From Palsa-504 sp963744005 (GTDB taxonomy: Bacteria; Actinomycetota; Actinomycetes; Streptosporangiales; Streptosporangiaceae), in contig CAVURU010000003.1 of assembly GCA_963744005.1 (NCBI GenBank), forward strand, positions 1,178,001-1,242,000: 64,000 nt of DNA. Reading direction: 5' to 3'. A program made the translations under genes and the position numbers. Each line of letters begins with the position of its first letter. Positions within the stretch are counted from its first letter, which is position 1. The notes beneath the pieces were generated by a model. That model saw only the letters and a list, made by a program, of their open reading frames with translations. It did not search any database and had not been told where the DNA came from. Shown piece after piece: positions 30,436 through 41,719 of the stretch.

Positions 30436-30461
30436 TCCCCCTGGCCCTGGGGCCAGGGGGA
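30436..30461 (-). terminator. Hairpin between mpa and dop
   Basis: A perfect 11-base stem (TCCCCCTGGCC with GGCCAGGGGGA) around a four-base loop starts 12 bases past the mpa stop on the minus strand. It may be a terminator, or an intercistronic processing signal that lowers dop expression relative to mpa. There is no T tract. Confidence 0.6.
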
Positions 30462-30473
30462 AACAACGCCTCA

Positions 30474-32249
30474 CTACAGGTACTGGCCGGTGTTGGCGAC
30501 GGTGTCGATCGAGCGGCCGGCCTCGGTCCCGGTCTTGCCGGAGACCAGGGTCCGGATGTAGACGATGCGCTCGCCCTTCTTGCCGGAGATGCGAGCCCAG
30601 TCGTCCGGGTTGGTGGTGTTGGGCAGGTCCTCGTTCTCGCTGAACTCGTCTACGCAGGCGGCGAGCAGGTGGCTCACCCGCATGCCCTTCTGGCCGGTGT
30701 CGAGGAACTGCTTGATGGCCATCTTCTTGGCCCGGGCCACGATGTTCTCGATCATGGCGCCGGAGTTGAAGTCCTTGAAGTACAGCACTTCCTTGTCGCC
30801 GTTGGCGTAGGTCACCTCGAGGAACCGGTTCTCCTCGGACTCGGTGTACATGCGCTCGACGGTGCGCTGGATCATGCCCTCGACCGTGGCCTGCGACGAC
30901 CCGCCGTGCTCGGTGATGTCGTCCGGGTGCAGCGGCAGTTCCTTCAGGACGTACTTGGAGAAGATGTCCCTGGCCGCCTCGGCGTCCGGGCGCTCGATCT
31001 TGATCTTGACGTCCAGCCGGCCGGGCCGCAGGATGGCCGGGTCGATCATGTCCTCGCGGTTGCTGGCCCCGATGACGATGACGTTCTCCAGGCCTTCCAC
31101 GCCGTCGATCTCGGACAGCAGTTGCGGCACGATGGTGTTCTCCACGTCACTGGAGACACCGGAGCCGCGGGTGCGGAAGATCGAGTCCATCTCGTCGAAG
31201 AACACGATGACCGGCATGCCCTCGCTGGCCTTCTCCCGGGCCCGCTGGAACACCAGCCTGATGTGCCGCTCGGTCTCGCCCACGTACTTGTTGAGCAGCT
31301 CGGGGCCCTTGATGTTGAGGAAGAAGCTCTTGGCCTCGGTAGGAGCCTCGCCCTGTCCGGCCTTGGCCGCGACCTGCTTGGCCAGCGAGTTCGCGACCGC
31401 CTTGGCGATCAGCGTCTTGCCGCAGCCGGGCGGCCCGTAGAGCAGGATGCCCTTGGGCGGCCTGAGCTGGTGCTCACGGAACAGGTCGGCGTGCAGGTAA
31501 GGCAGCTCGACGGCGTCCCTGATCTGCTCGATCTGCGGGCCCAGCCCGCCGATGTCGGAGTAGGAGATGTCCGGGACTTCCTCCAGGATCAGCTCCTCGA
31601 CCTCGGCCTTGGGGATGCGCTCGTAGACGTAGCCGGACCGGGAGTCCAGCAGCAGCGAGTCGCCGGCTCGCATCGTCTCGCGCATGAGCGGCTCGGCCAG
31701 CCGCACGACCCGCTCCTCGTCCGCCTGGGAGATGACCAGCGCGCGCTCGCGGTCGGCCAGCACCTCCTTGAGCATGACGACCTCGCCCACCTGCTCGTAG
31801 CCCTGGGCGATGACGATGTTGAGCGCCTCGTTCAGGACCACTTCCTGGCCGGGGCGCAGCTGCGACAAGTCGACATTCGGCGAGACGTTCACGCGCATCT
31901 TGCGGCCGCCGGTGAACACGTCGGCGGTCTCCTCGTCGGCTGAGCTCAGGAAGACGCCGAACCCGGACGGCGGCTGGGCCAGCCGGTCCACCTCTTCCTT
32001 CAGCGCGACGATCTGGTCCCGCGCCTCGCGCAAAGTGGCGGCCAGCCGCTCGTTCTGGCTGGTGACGCCGGTCAGGCTGCCTTCGGTCTCGCGCAGCCTC
32101 TCCTCGAGCAATCTCACCTGGCGCGGCGAGTCCGCCAGCCGACGCCGCAGCACCGCGATCTCCTCGTCGAGGAAGGAGATCTGCGCGGTAAGGCTCTTCA
32201 CCTCATCGTCATGTCGTGAAGCACGCCCGCTGTCATCTCTGGTGGCCAC
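30474..32249 (-). CDS. mpa: Proteasomal AAA+ ATPase (Mpa/ARC)
   Basis: Hexameric unfoldase of 591 residues that recognises Pup and feeds substrates to the 20S core. An N-terminal coiled coil (about residues 15-90) binds Pup. Two OB folds follow, then one AAA module with Walker A GPPGCGKT (Lys278) and Walker B VIVFFDEMDSIF. The C-terminus is GQYL, whose penultimate Tyr opens the alpha-ring gate. The GTG start is preceded by GGAGGCGAGGG. It is the first of the proteasome genes proper, 124 bases after trmI. Confidence 0.96.
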   Translation of the reverse strand: MATRDDSGRASRHDDEVKSLTAQISFLDEEIAVLRRRLADSPRQVRLLEERLRETEGSLTGVTSQNERLAATLREARDQIVALKEEVDRLAQPPSGFGVFLSSADEETADVFTGGRKMRVNVSPNVDLSQLRPGQEVVLNEALNIVIAQGYEQVGEVVMLKEVLADRERALVISQADEERVVRLAEPLMRETMRAGDSLLLDSRSGYVYERIPKAEVEELILEEVPDISYSDIGGLGPQIEQIRDAVELPYLHADLFREHQLRPPKGILLYGPPGCGKTLIAKAVANSLAKQVAAKAGQGEAPTEAKSFFLNIKGPELLNKYVGETERHIRLVFQRAREKASEGMPVIVFFDEMDSIFRTRGSGVSSDVENTIVPQLLSEIDGVEGLENVIVIGASNREDMIDPAILRPGRLDVKIKIERPDAEAARDIFSKYVLKELPLHPDDITEHGGSSQATVEGMIQRTVERMYTESEENRFLEVTYANGDKEVLYFKDFNSGAMIENIVARAKKMAIKQFLDTGQKGMRVSHLLAACVDEFSENEDLPNTTNPDDWARISGKKGERIVYIRTLVSGKTGTEAGRSIDTVANTGQYL

Positions 32250-32373
32250 GCCCTCGCCTCCTCATGTCCCGCTACTAAGACATTACCTACAGACCGGCTA
32301 TCCCTAACCTCGCGACGGCGTTTCGGTGCCGCCGCGGACCCAGTCTGACCACTATCCCGTCACATCAGCATCG

Positions 32374-33366
32374 CTAAGCGTTACCGTTCACGGTCAGCTG
32401 GACGAGGTGTCCTCGGCCGGCAACCCGTCGTGCCCGGGGGGATCCATGCCCTCGGACGGCTCCCCGGAACCGCCAGGCGCCCCGGGAAGACGCCGTTCCC
32501 GCGGCGTCGCCGCGGCCCTGGTTCTGGCTCTGCGGGCGGCGCCGCCGGGGCGGCGGGACCACGCCGGGAGCCAGCCGCCGGGCGGTGACCAGGAAACCCG
32601 TGTGCCCGACCATGCGGTGCTCCGGCCGGACAGCCAGGTCCTCCACGTGCCAGCCCCGGACCAGGCTCTCCCAGGAGGACGGCTCGTCGAAGCTGCCGTG
32701 CCCGCGCAGCCCCTCGACGACCCGGGACAGCTGGGTGGTGGTGGCCACGTAGCAGCAGAGCAGGCCGCCCGGGGCCAGCGCCGCCGCGACGGCCTCCAGG
32801 CACTCCCACGGCGCGAGCATGTCCAGGATGACCCGGTCGAAGTCGGCCAGGGCGTGATCGGCCGCGGCGCCACCGAACTCCGCCGTGACCAGCTGCCAGG
32901 CCGTCGGCGGGCCGCCGAAGAACTGCTCGACGTTACGCTGGGCGATCTCGGCGAAGTCGGGGCGGCGCTCGAACGAGACCAGCGTGCCCTGCTCGCCGAC
33001 GGCCCGCAGCAGCCAGCAGGACAGCGCGCCGGATCCCGCGCCGGCCTCCAGCACCCGGGCGCCGGGGAAGACGTCGGCGAAGGCGACGATCTGGGCGGCG
33101 TCCTTGGGGTAGACCACGGCCGCGCCGCGCTTCATGCTCAGCGTGTAGTCGGCCAGCAGCGGCCGGAAGACCACGTAGGGGGTGCCGCCGCCGGACCGGA
33201 CCACGTTCCCGTCCGGGCCGCCGATGATGTCATCGTGGCTCAGCATGCCCCGGTGGGTGTGAAAGGACGCGCCGGCCCGCAAGGTGATGATGTGGCTGCG
33301 GCCCTTGGGATCGGTCAGCCGGACCGGCTCCCCCGCCGTCAGCGGCCCGTGCCGCGGTTTGGTCAT
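32374..33366 (-). CDS. trmI: tRNA (adenine-58-N1)-methyltransferase
   Basis: SAM-dependent enzyme that methylates A58 in the tRNA T loop; 330 residues. The SAM site is RVLEAGAGSGALSCWLLRAV, followed by RVILDMLAPWECLEAV; the N-terminal domain has SHDDIIGGPDGNVV. It is regularly found just upstream of mpa in actinobacteria. The last 55 residues are Arg/Gly-rich (from RRRRPQSQNQGRG). A different frame over the same bases gives a shorter, acidic end (GMDPPGHDGLPAEDTSSS), so a frameshift in the 3' end is possible. It is 45 bases downstream of the site-2 protease gene. Confidence 0.92.
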   Translation of the reverse strand: MTKPRHGPLTAGEPVRLTDPKGRSHIITLRAGASFHTHRGMLSHDDIIGGPDGNVVRSGGGTPYVVFRPLLADYTLSMKRGAAVVYPKDAAQIVAFADVFPGARVLEAGAGSGALSCWLLRAVGEQGTLVSFERRPDFAEIAQRNVEQFFGGPPTAWQLVTAEFGGAAADHALADFDRVILDMLAPWECLEAVAAALAPGGLLCCYVATTTQLSRVVEGLRGHGSFDEPSSWESLVRGWHVEDLAVRPEHRMVGHTGFLVTARRLAPGVVPPPRRRRPQSQNQGRGDAAGTASSRGAWRFRGAVRGHGSPRARRVAGRGHLVQLTVNGNA

Positions 33367-33411
33367 GGCGCCCAGACTAGTGAGTACGGCTTAGTGCGAG
33401 CGCAGCTCGGG

Positions 33412-34560
33412 TCAGACGCCGGAGAAGGCGTGCTCGACGTCCCGGGCGGCCAGCACGCCGTAGACCTGGCCGGACGGCTCGACCAGCAGGTACTCGGTGG
33501 CCGGGGCCCGGCGGAGGGCGTCCAGCAGGGCCATGCCGGACAGGTCGGCGGGCAGCACCAGGCTGGGCTCGATGGTCCGGGCCAGCGCGCCCGCCTCGAT
33601 CCAGGGCCGGCGCTGCGGCGGCGTGGCCATCACGGCCGACTCGTTGACGATGGCGATCGGCTTGTCCTCGTGGTCGACCACCACCACCGCCCGGGCCTGG
33701 CTCTCGTCCGCGCGCCTGATCGCCTCGGCCAGCGGAGTGTCGGCCGCGACCGACACCGCCTTGCGGGCCAGCCGGCGGGCCTGCAGCGCGGGCAGCCGCT
33801 CACGGAACCTGACCGCCCGGATGGCCTGCCCCGCCCCGGTCCACATGAAGGCGGCGATCACGGCCAGCCAGATGATCGTGACCATGTCCCCGCCGATCCG
33901 GCTGTGCACCGCGGGCACCAGGACCAGCACGAACATGCCGACGGCCAGCACGCGGCCGGCCCAGGCCGCGGCGATGGTGGACGCCCCCGGGCGGCCGGTC
34001 ACCTTCCAGATCACGGCGCGCAGCATCCGCCCGCCATCCAGCGGCAGGCCGGGGAGCAGGTTGAAGATCCCCACCACCAGGTTGGCCCACATCAGCTGGG
34101 CCACGAGCGTGCCGCCGATGGTCCCGGGGGTCACCACGTAGCCCAGGGCGTAGCCGACGCCCGCCAGGACCAGGGACAGGGCCGGGCCGGCCGCCGAGAC
34201 CAGGAACTCCCGGCCCGGGGTGTCCGGCTCCTGCTCGATCTCCGACAGGCCGCCGAGCGGGTAGAGCAGGATGCGGCGGACCGGCAGCCCGAAGCCGCGC
34301 GCGACCAGGGAGTGGCTCAGCTCGTGGACCAGGACCGAGGCGTAGAGCAGCACGACGAAGGCCGCCGCGACCAGGTACCTGGTCGTGCCGTGCAGGGTGT
34401 CGGCCAGGTCATTGGCGTAGATGAAGATGAAGACGCCGGCGATCAGGAACCAGTACGGCGAGATGTAGACCGGGATGCCAAACGGGCGCGCGATGACGAT
34501 CCCCGGACCGGCGTCGCGGCGCTGCGTCTGCTGCTGCTTCTGCGGCGTCGTACGTGCCAC
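33412..34560 (-). CDS. Site-2 protease (M50 family) with C-terminal CBS region, Rip3-like
   Basis: Intramembrane zinc metalloprotease of 382 residues. The zinc motif HELSH (residues 79-83) lies in a membrane helix and the third ligand is in LLPGLPLDGGRM. Five or six hydrophobic segments are visible. The C-terminal 130 residues form a CBS pair (SQARAVVVVDHEDKPIAIV). Members cleave anti-sigma factors or other membrane proteins. It is divergent from the RecB-like gene at 34652 with a 91-base gap and upstream of trmI-mpa. Confidence 0.9.
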   Translation of the reverse strand: MARTTPQKQQQTQRRDAGPGIVIARPFGIPVYISPYWFLIAGVFIFIYANDLADTLHGTTRYLVAAAFVVLLYASVLVHELSHSLVARGFGLPVRRILLYPLGGLSEIEQEPDTPGREFLVSAAGPALSLVLAGVGYALGYVVTPGTIGGTLVAQLMWANLVVGIFNLLPGLPLDGGRMLRAVIWKVTGRPGASTIAAAWAGRVLAVGMFVLVLVPAVHSRIGGDMVTIIWLAVIAAFMWTGAGQAIRAVRFRERLPALQARRLARKAVSVAADTPLAEAIRRADESQARAVVVVDHEDKPIAIVNESAVMATPPQRRPWIEAGALARTIEPSLVLPADLSGMALLDALRRAPATEYLLVEPSGQVYGVLAARDVEHAFSGV

Positions 34561-34651
34561 GGTACCGATGCTATGTGCCGCGCCAACCCGGAGCCACGAC
34601 CCGCGGGCGCAGTTCCCCCCGAATGTCGGTGCCGTGCCCTACGGTGGCGGT

Positions 34652-35494
<843 letters not shown>

Positions 35495-35505
35495 CGTCCG
35501 CGGGG

Positions 35506-38388
35506 TCAGGAGCTCGCGCCGAGGACGGCGTCGTTGTACATGCCGTAGTAGGCCTGCACGTAGACATTGGCCAGGGTGGCCGGCCGGTACAGCACCGTCT
35601 TGGCGTAGATCCCGGGCAAGATGGCCGCGTCCTTCATGACCTGCTCGTCGATCTGGGACCAGATCGCGGTCCGGACCGCGCCGCTGGCCGCGGCGGACTG
35701 GACGAACAGGTTGTTGACGACCGGGTCGTTGAGCTCGGCGATGTTGGCGTTGCCGGTGGCCGAGATGGCGTTCCCGGCGGTGAGCGAGTCGAGGAACCCG
35801 TAGCCGTTCGGCCAGTCCCCCTGCCACAGGCCGGCCGCGATGCCGACGCCGTGGGAGTTGACGTACTCGGTGGAGCCGGCCGCACTGGAGTAGTAGTCGT
35901 CGGTGGATGACCCCCTGAGCGTCACCATGATGCCCACCCGGGCCAGGGCCGTCTGCAGCGCGCGGGCCGCCGCGGCCTCCTGCGGCTGGTCGTCCCGGTA
36001 GGCCAGGTTGGTGCTGAAGCCACCGGGCTGACCGCACAGCGCGAGCTGCTGCCGGGCCGCGGTCACGTCACCGGCCGGCTGGGACAGCGCGTGGTACAGG
36101 TCGAACGGCTTGTAACCCTGCACGACGGGCGGCATGACGGTGCTGGCGAGCTGGCCGTCCGTGGCGCCGCCCCAGGCCGCCTGGATAGACGTCTTGTCCG
36201 CCGCGTACTCCACCGCCTCGCGGCAGTGCGCGTTGTTCAGCGGCGCGACCTTGGTGCTGAGGTACATGAACCGGGCGAACCCGTCGAACGGGTTGTCCGC
36301 GCGGGTCTTGTCGGCCGCGTTGGACAAGATCGTGGCCTGCGCCGACGACGCGACGCCCTGGCCCTCCGCGTCCACGTCGATCTGGCCGGCCAGCAGGCCG
36401 CGGTCGATGCTGGCCTGGTTCACGCTCAGGTTCAGCACGATCCGGCTGGGCAGCTGCCTGGCGTTCGGGTCGGTGGCCGGGTCCCAGTGCGGATTCGGCA
36501 CCAGCTCGAGCCGCGAGTCCGGCGAGTAGCTGGAGAACATGTACGGACCGGTCGACAGCGGGTGGGCCTGGTAGTTGGCGCCGGTGTCGGCGCCGGCCGG
36601 GACCGGGGCCGTCTCGCCGAAGGCCAGCAGGTAGGGCAGGTCCGGGAACGGGAACTGCAGGTGGAAGACGAGGGTGGTGGCGTTCGGGATGTCGATCGCG
36701 GTCAGGCCCATCAGGTTCTTGGACCGGTCGGTGTAGGGGCCCGGGTAGTCCGGGTCGGCGAGCACCGTCTGGTAGTAGCTCGGGCCGTCGCCCAGCACCG
36801 ACCGGTCGTAGGTGCGCTCGACGGCGTACTTGACGTCTTGCGCGGTGACGACCGTGCCGTTCTCGTACTTGACCCCGGACTGGATGTGGAAGGTCCAGGT
36901 CATCCCGTCGGAGCTGGCCGTGCCCATGTCCGCGGCCAGGTCGGGGACGAGCTGCAGGCCGCATGAGCCCGGGCAGGACTTGTAGGTGAACATCGGCATC
37001 GAGTAGAGCCGGTCGAAGTTCTCCACCCAGGGCAGGTAGGTGTTGCCCGGGTCGAAGGAGTCCGGGGTGCCCTGCGCATCGAAGGTCAGGGTGCCGCCCT
37101 TGTGCCCCGAGGGGCTGACCACGCCGGCCAGGCCGGCGTTGAACGCGGCCGCCGTGCCGCTCGCGGCGGCGCTGGTGCCCGCGCCCGCGACATCGGAAGC
37201 GGGCTGGCCCGGACCGGAGTGCCCGGAGACGACCAGGCCCACCACGGTCCCGGCCGCGGCGACCAGGACGGCCACGGCCAGGGCGGCGTAGACCCGGGCC
37301 GGGCGGCGGCGAGGCCCGGCCGGGGCCAGGGTGGGCGCCGAGGCAGGCGACGACGCGGGCGGCGGGATGGCGTGATCGGCCGTGGCCGGCTCCCGGCTCG
37401 CGGACGCCGGGTAGCCGGGACGTCCCGGGGCGCCGGGACCGCCGGCATAGCTGGGCGACCGGGCGCCGGCTGCGGCAGGGCGCCAGGTCTGGGCCAGGAC
37501 CGTCTGGGTGGGCGCGTCGAAGCCGTCGGCCGGCTGCGTGGAGGTGTGGGTGAGATCGCGGAGCAGCTGCTCGGCGGTGGGGCGCTGCTGCGGTTCCTTG
37601 GCCAGGGCGGCCGCGACCCACGGCCGGAGCGAGCCCGGCACGGCGGCGATGTCCGGCTCGGTGTTCATGATCCGGTAGAAGATGGCGGAGGACACGCCGG
37701 TACCGAACGGGGCGGTCCCGGTCGCCGCGTAGGCGATCGTCACCGCCCAGGAGAAGATGTCCGACGCGGGGACGGCCTCCCCCATGATCTGCTCCGGGGA
37801 CATGAACCCGATCGAGCCCACCGTCATGCCCGTCCTGGTCAGGCCGGTCGCGTCTCCGGCCTGCGCGATGCCGAAGTCGATGACCTTGGGCCCGCCCGCG
37901 GTCAGCAGCACGTTGGACGGCTTGAGGTCGCGGTGGATCACCCCGGAGCCGTGGATGGCGGCCAGTGCTTCGGCGAGGCCGGTGGCCAGGCCGTACAGCA
38001 TCTGCGGCCCGAGCGCCCCGTGCTCGCTGATGTAGTCCGACAGCGAGGGCCCGTCGATGTACTCGGTGGCCAGGAAGGGCCGGGCCGCCTGGGTGTCGGC
38101 CTCGATGACCCGCACCGTGCACATGCCCGTGACCCGGGTCAGCGTGGTCACCTCGCGGCTGAACCGGGCCCGGAACTCCGGGTCCTCGGCCATCTCCGGA
38201 CGCAGCACCTTCACCGCGACCTGGCGGCCGTCCTCGGCGGCGCCCAGGTAGACCACGCCCATCCCGCCGGAGCCCAGCCGGGCGGTCAGCCGGTAACGGC
38301 CAATGCGCTCCGGATCACCCGGCGACAGCGGCGCCAGCGCCAACGAAACCCCCTCTTCCCTGGAAAATGGTGGCACGGGCGGCCGCAT
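35506..38388 (-). CDS. Transmembrane Ser/Thr kinase fused to an oligopeptide-type substrate-binding protein
   Basis: Predicted receptor kinase of 960 residues. The cytoplasmic kinase domain (about 30-275) has the loop GSGGMGVVY, Lys60 (VAVK), catalytic Asp154 in HRDLKPSN and DFG at 171-173. A Pro/Ala-rich linker (285-362) and one membrane helix (about 366-388) follow. Residues 428-960 are an extracytoplasmic SBP_bac_5 domain. That domain is a clear paralogue of the binding protein at 41720, sharing TPDSFDPGNTY, YKSCPG-C, NLMGLTAID and PNATTLVFHLQ. The gene begins 47 bases after oppF and probably shares its operon. The likely real start is TTG at 38343 (preceded by AGAGGGGG), giving a MALAPLSPGDPE-type start. 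It probably senses the transported ligand; the phosphorylation target is unknown. Confidence 0.92.
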   Translation of the reverse strand: MRPPVPPFSREEGVSLALAPLSPGDPERIGRYRLTARLGSGGMGVVYLGAAEDGRQVAVKVLRPEMAEDPEFRARFSREVTTLTRVTGMCTVRVIEADTQAARPFLATEYIDGPSLSDYISEHGALGPQMLYGLATGLAEALAAIHGSGVIHRDLKPSNVLLTAGGPKVIDFGIAQAGDATGLTRTGMTVGSIGFMSPEQIMGEAVPASDIFSWAVTIAYAATGTAPFGTGVSSAIFYRIMNTEPDIAAVPGSLRPWVAAALAKEPQQRPTAEQLLRDLTHTSTQPADGFDAPTQTVLAQTWRPAAAGARSPSYAGGPGAPGRPGYPASASREPATADHAIPPPASSPASAPTLAPAGPRRRPARVYAALAVAVLVAAAGTVVGLVVSGHSGPGQPASDVAGAGTSAAASGTAAAFNAGLAGVVSPSGHKGGTLTFDAQGTPDSFDPGNTYLPWVENFDRLYSMPMFTYKSCPGSCGLQLVPDLAADMGTASSDGMTWTFHIQSGVKYENGTVVTAQDVKYAVERTYDRSVLGDGPSYYQTVLADPDYPGPYTDRSKNLMGLTAIDIPNATTLVFHLQFPFPDLPYLLAFGETAPVPAGADTGANYQAHPLSTGPYMFSSYSPDSRLELVPNPHWDPATDPNARQLPSRIVLNLSVNQASIDRGLLAGQIDVDAEGQGVASSAQATILSNAADKTRADNPFDGFARFMYLSTKVAPLNNAHCREAVEYAADKTSIQAAWGGATDGQLASTVMPPVVQGYKPFDLYHALSQPAGDVTAARQQLALCGQPGGFSTNLAYRDDQPQEAAAARALQTALARVGIMVTLRGSSTDDYYSSAAGSTEYVNSHGVGIAAGLWQGDWPNGYGFLDSLTAGNAISATGNANIAELNDPVVNNLFVQSAAASGAVRTAIWSQIDEQVMKDAAILPGIYAKTVLYRPATLANVYVQAYYGMYNDAVLGASS

Positions 38389-38435
38389 CCGGCAGCCGAG
38401 CTGGCAATCGATTCCCGAACGTTACCGGCGAGCCC

Positions 38436-40614
<2,179 letters not shown>

Positions 40615-40615
<1 letters not shown>

Positions 40616-41622
40616 CAGAGCCGCACCCTCGGGTCGACCACGGCGTACAGGATGTCGACGACCAGGTTGGCCAGGACGATGAAGAAGGAGGCCAGCAGGA
40701 CCACGCCCATGATCTCAGGCAGGTCCTGGTTCTGGATGGCCAGGATGGTGAACTGCCCCAGGCCGGGCAGGGAGAACGTGGTCTCGGTGAGGATCGCGCC
40801 GCCGAGCAGCAGGCCCAGGTCCAGTCCGAAGATGGTGATGATGGGGGTCAGCGAGGCCCGCAGGGCATGCCGGATCACCACCACGCGTTCGGGCAGGCCC
40901 TTGGCGCGGGCCGTCCGGATGTAGTCCTCGCCCATGGTCTCCAGCATGGCAGCCCTGGTCAGCCGGGCATAGAGCGCCGCGTACAGGAAGGCCAGGGTGA
41001 GCCAGGGCAGGACCAGGTTGCGGGCCCACAGCAGCGGGTTGGTGGTGAGCGGGACGTAGTGCACGTTGGGGAAGATCGGCCACTTGTAGCTGAACAGCTC
41101 CAGGGCGATCAGGCCGGTGAAGAACACCGGCAGCGACACGCCGGCCAGCGCGACGCCCATGGACAGCCGGTCGAAGATGCTGCCGCGGCGCAGCGCGGAC
41201 AGCACGCCGATGGCCACCCCGCCGATCAGCCACAAGATAGAGGCCCCGATGGCCAGCGACAGCGTGACCGGGGCGTCGCTGATCAGCTGCGGCCAGACCG
41301 GCTGCTGATTGCGGAACGAGTAGCCGAAGCACGGGAACGGGCAGTAGCTGACATCGGTGCCGGCGTTGAAGTGCGTGCCGAACACGATGCCTTTCACGTA
41401 CCGGCCGTACTGCAGGTAGATGGGGGCGTCCAGGCCCAGCTTGGCCTCGACCGCCTTGATCTCGGAGGGAATCGGGTTGCGGCCCACGTACTGGGCGGCG
41501 AGCTGGTAGGAGGTCTGCCCGGCCAGCCGCGGCACCAGGAAGAAGATCGCGAACGTGATGAAGCTGACCAGGAGCAGCAGGAACACGGTCAGGAAGAGGC
41601 GCCGGATGATGAAGTAGATCAT
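40615..41622 (-). CDS. Oligopeptide ABC transporter permease (OppB-like)
   Basis: Inner-membrane permease of 335 residues with about six helices. It starts MIYFIIRRLFLTVFLLLLVS, has a large extracytoplasmic loop after the first helix, and carries the coupling motif DYIRTARAKGLPERVVVIRH for the ATPases. The ATG at 41622 lies only ten bases after the foot of a 17-bp hairpin and has no visible Shine-Dalgarno site, so its translation may depend on RNA structure. Confidence 0.93.
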
Positions 41623-41632
41623 TCGAACGGGA

Positions 41633-41675
41633 GCCGCCGCCGGGCGGGGATGGGTGTCCCCCGCCCGGCGGCGGC
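41633..41675 (-). promoter_or_regulatory. Intercistronic 17-bp perfect hairpin between oppA and oppB
   Basis: Left arm 41633-41649 (GCCGCCGCCGGGCGGGG) and right arm 41659-41675 are perfectly complementary, with a nine-base loop. It lies 44 bases past the binding-protein stop and directly before the permease start. It could terminate part of the transcripts or protect the 3' end of the binding-protein mRNA, so that more binding protein than permease is made. Structure is seen; role is inferred. Confidence 0.7.
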
Positions 41676-41719
41676 GCCTTCACCTGCTCTCGTTATCCGA
41701 GACGGACCGGGCCGTCAGG

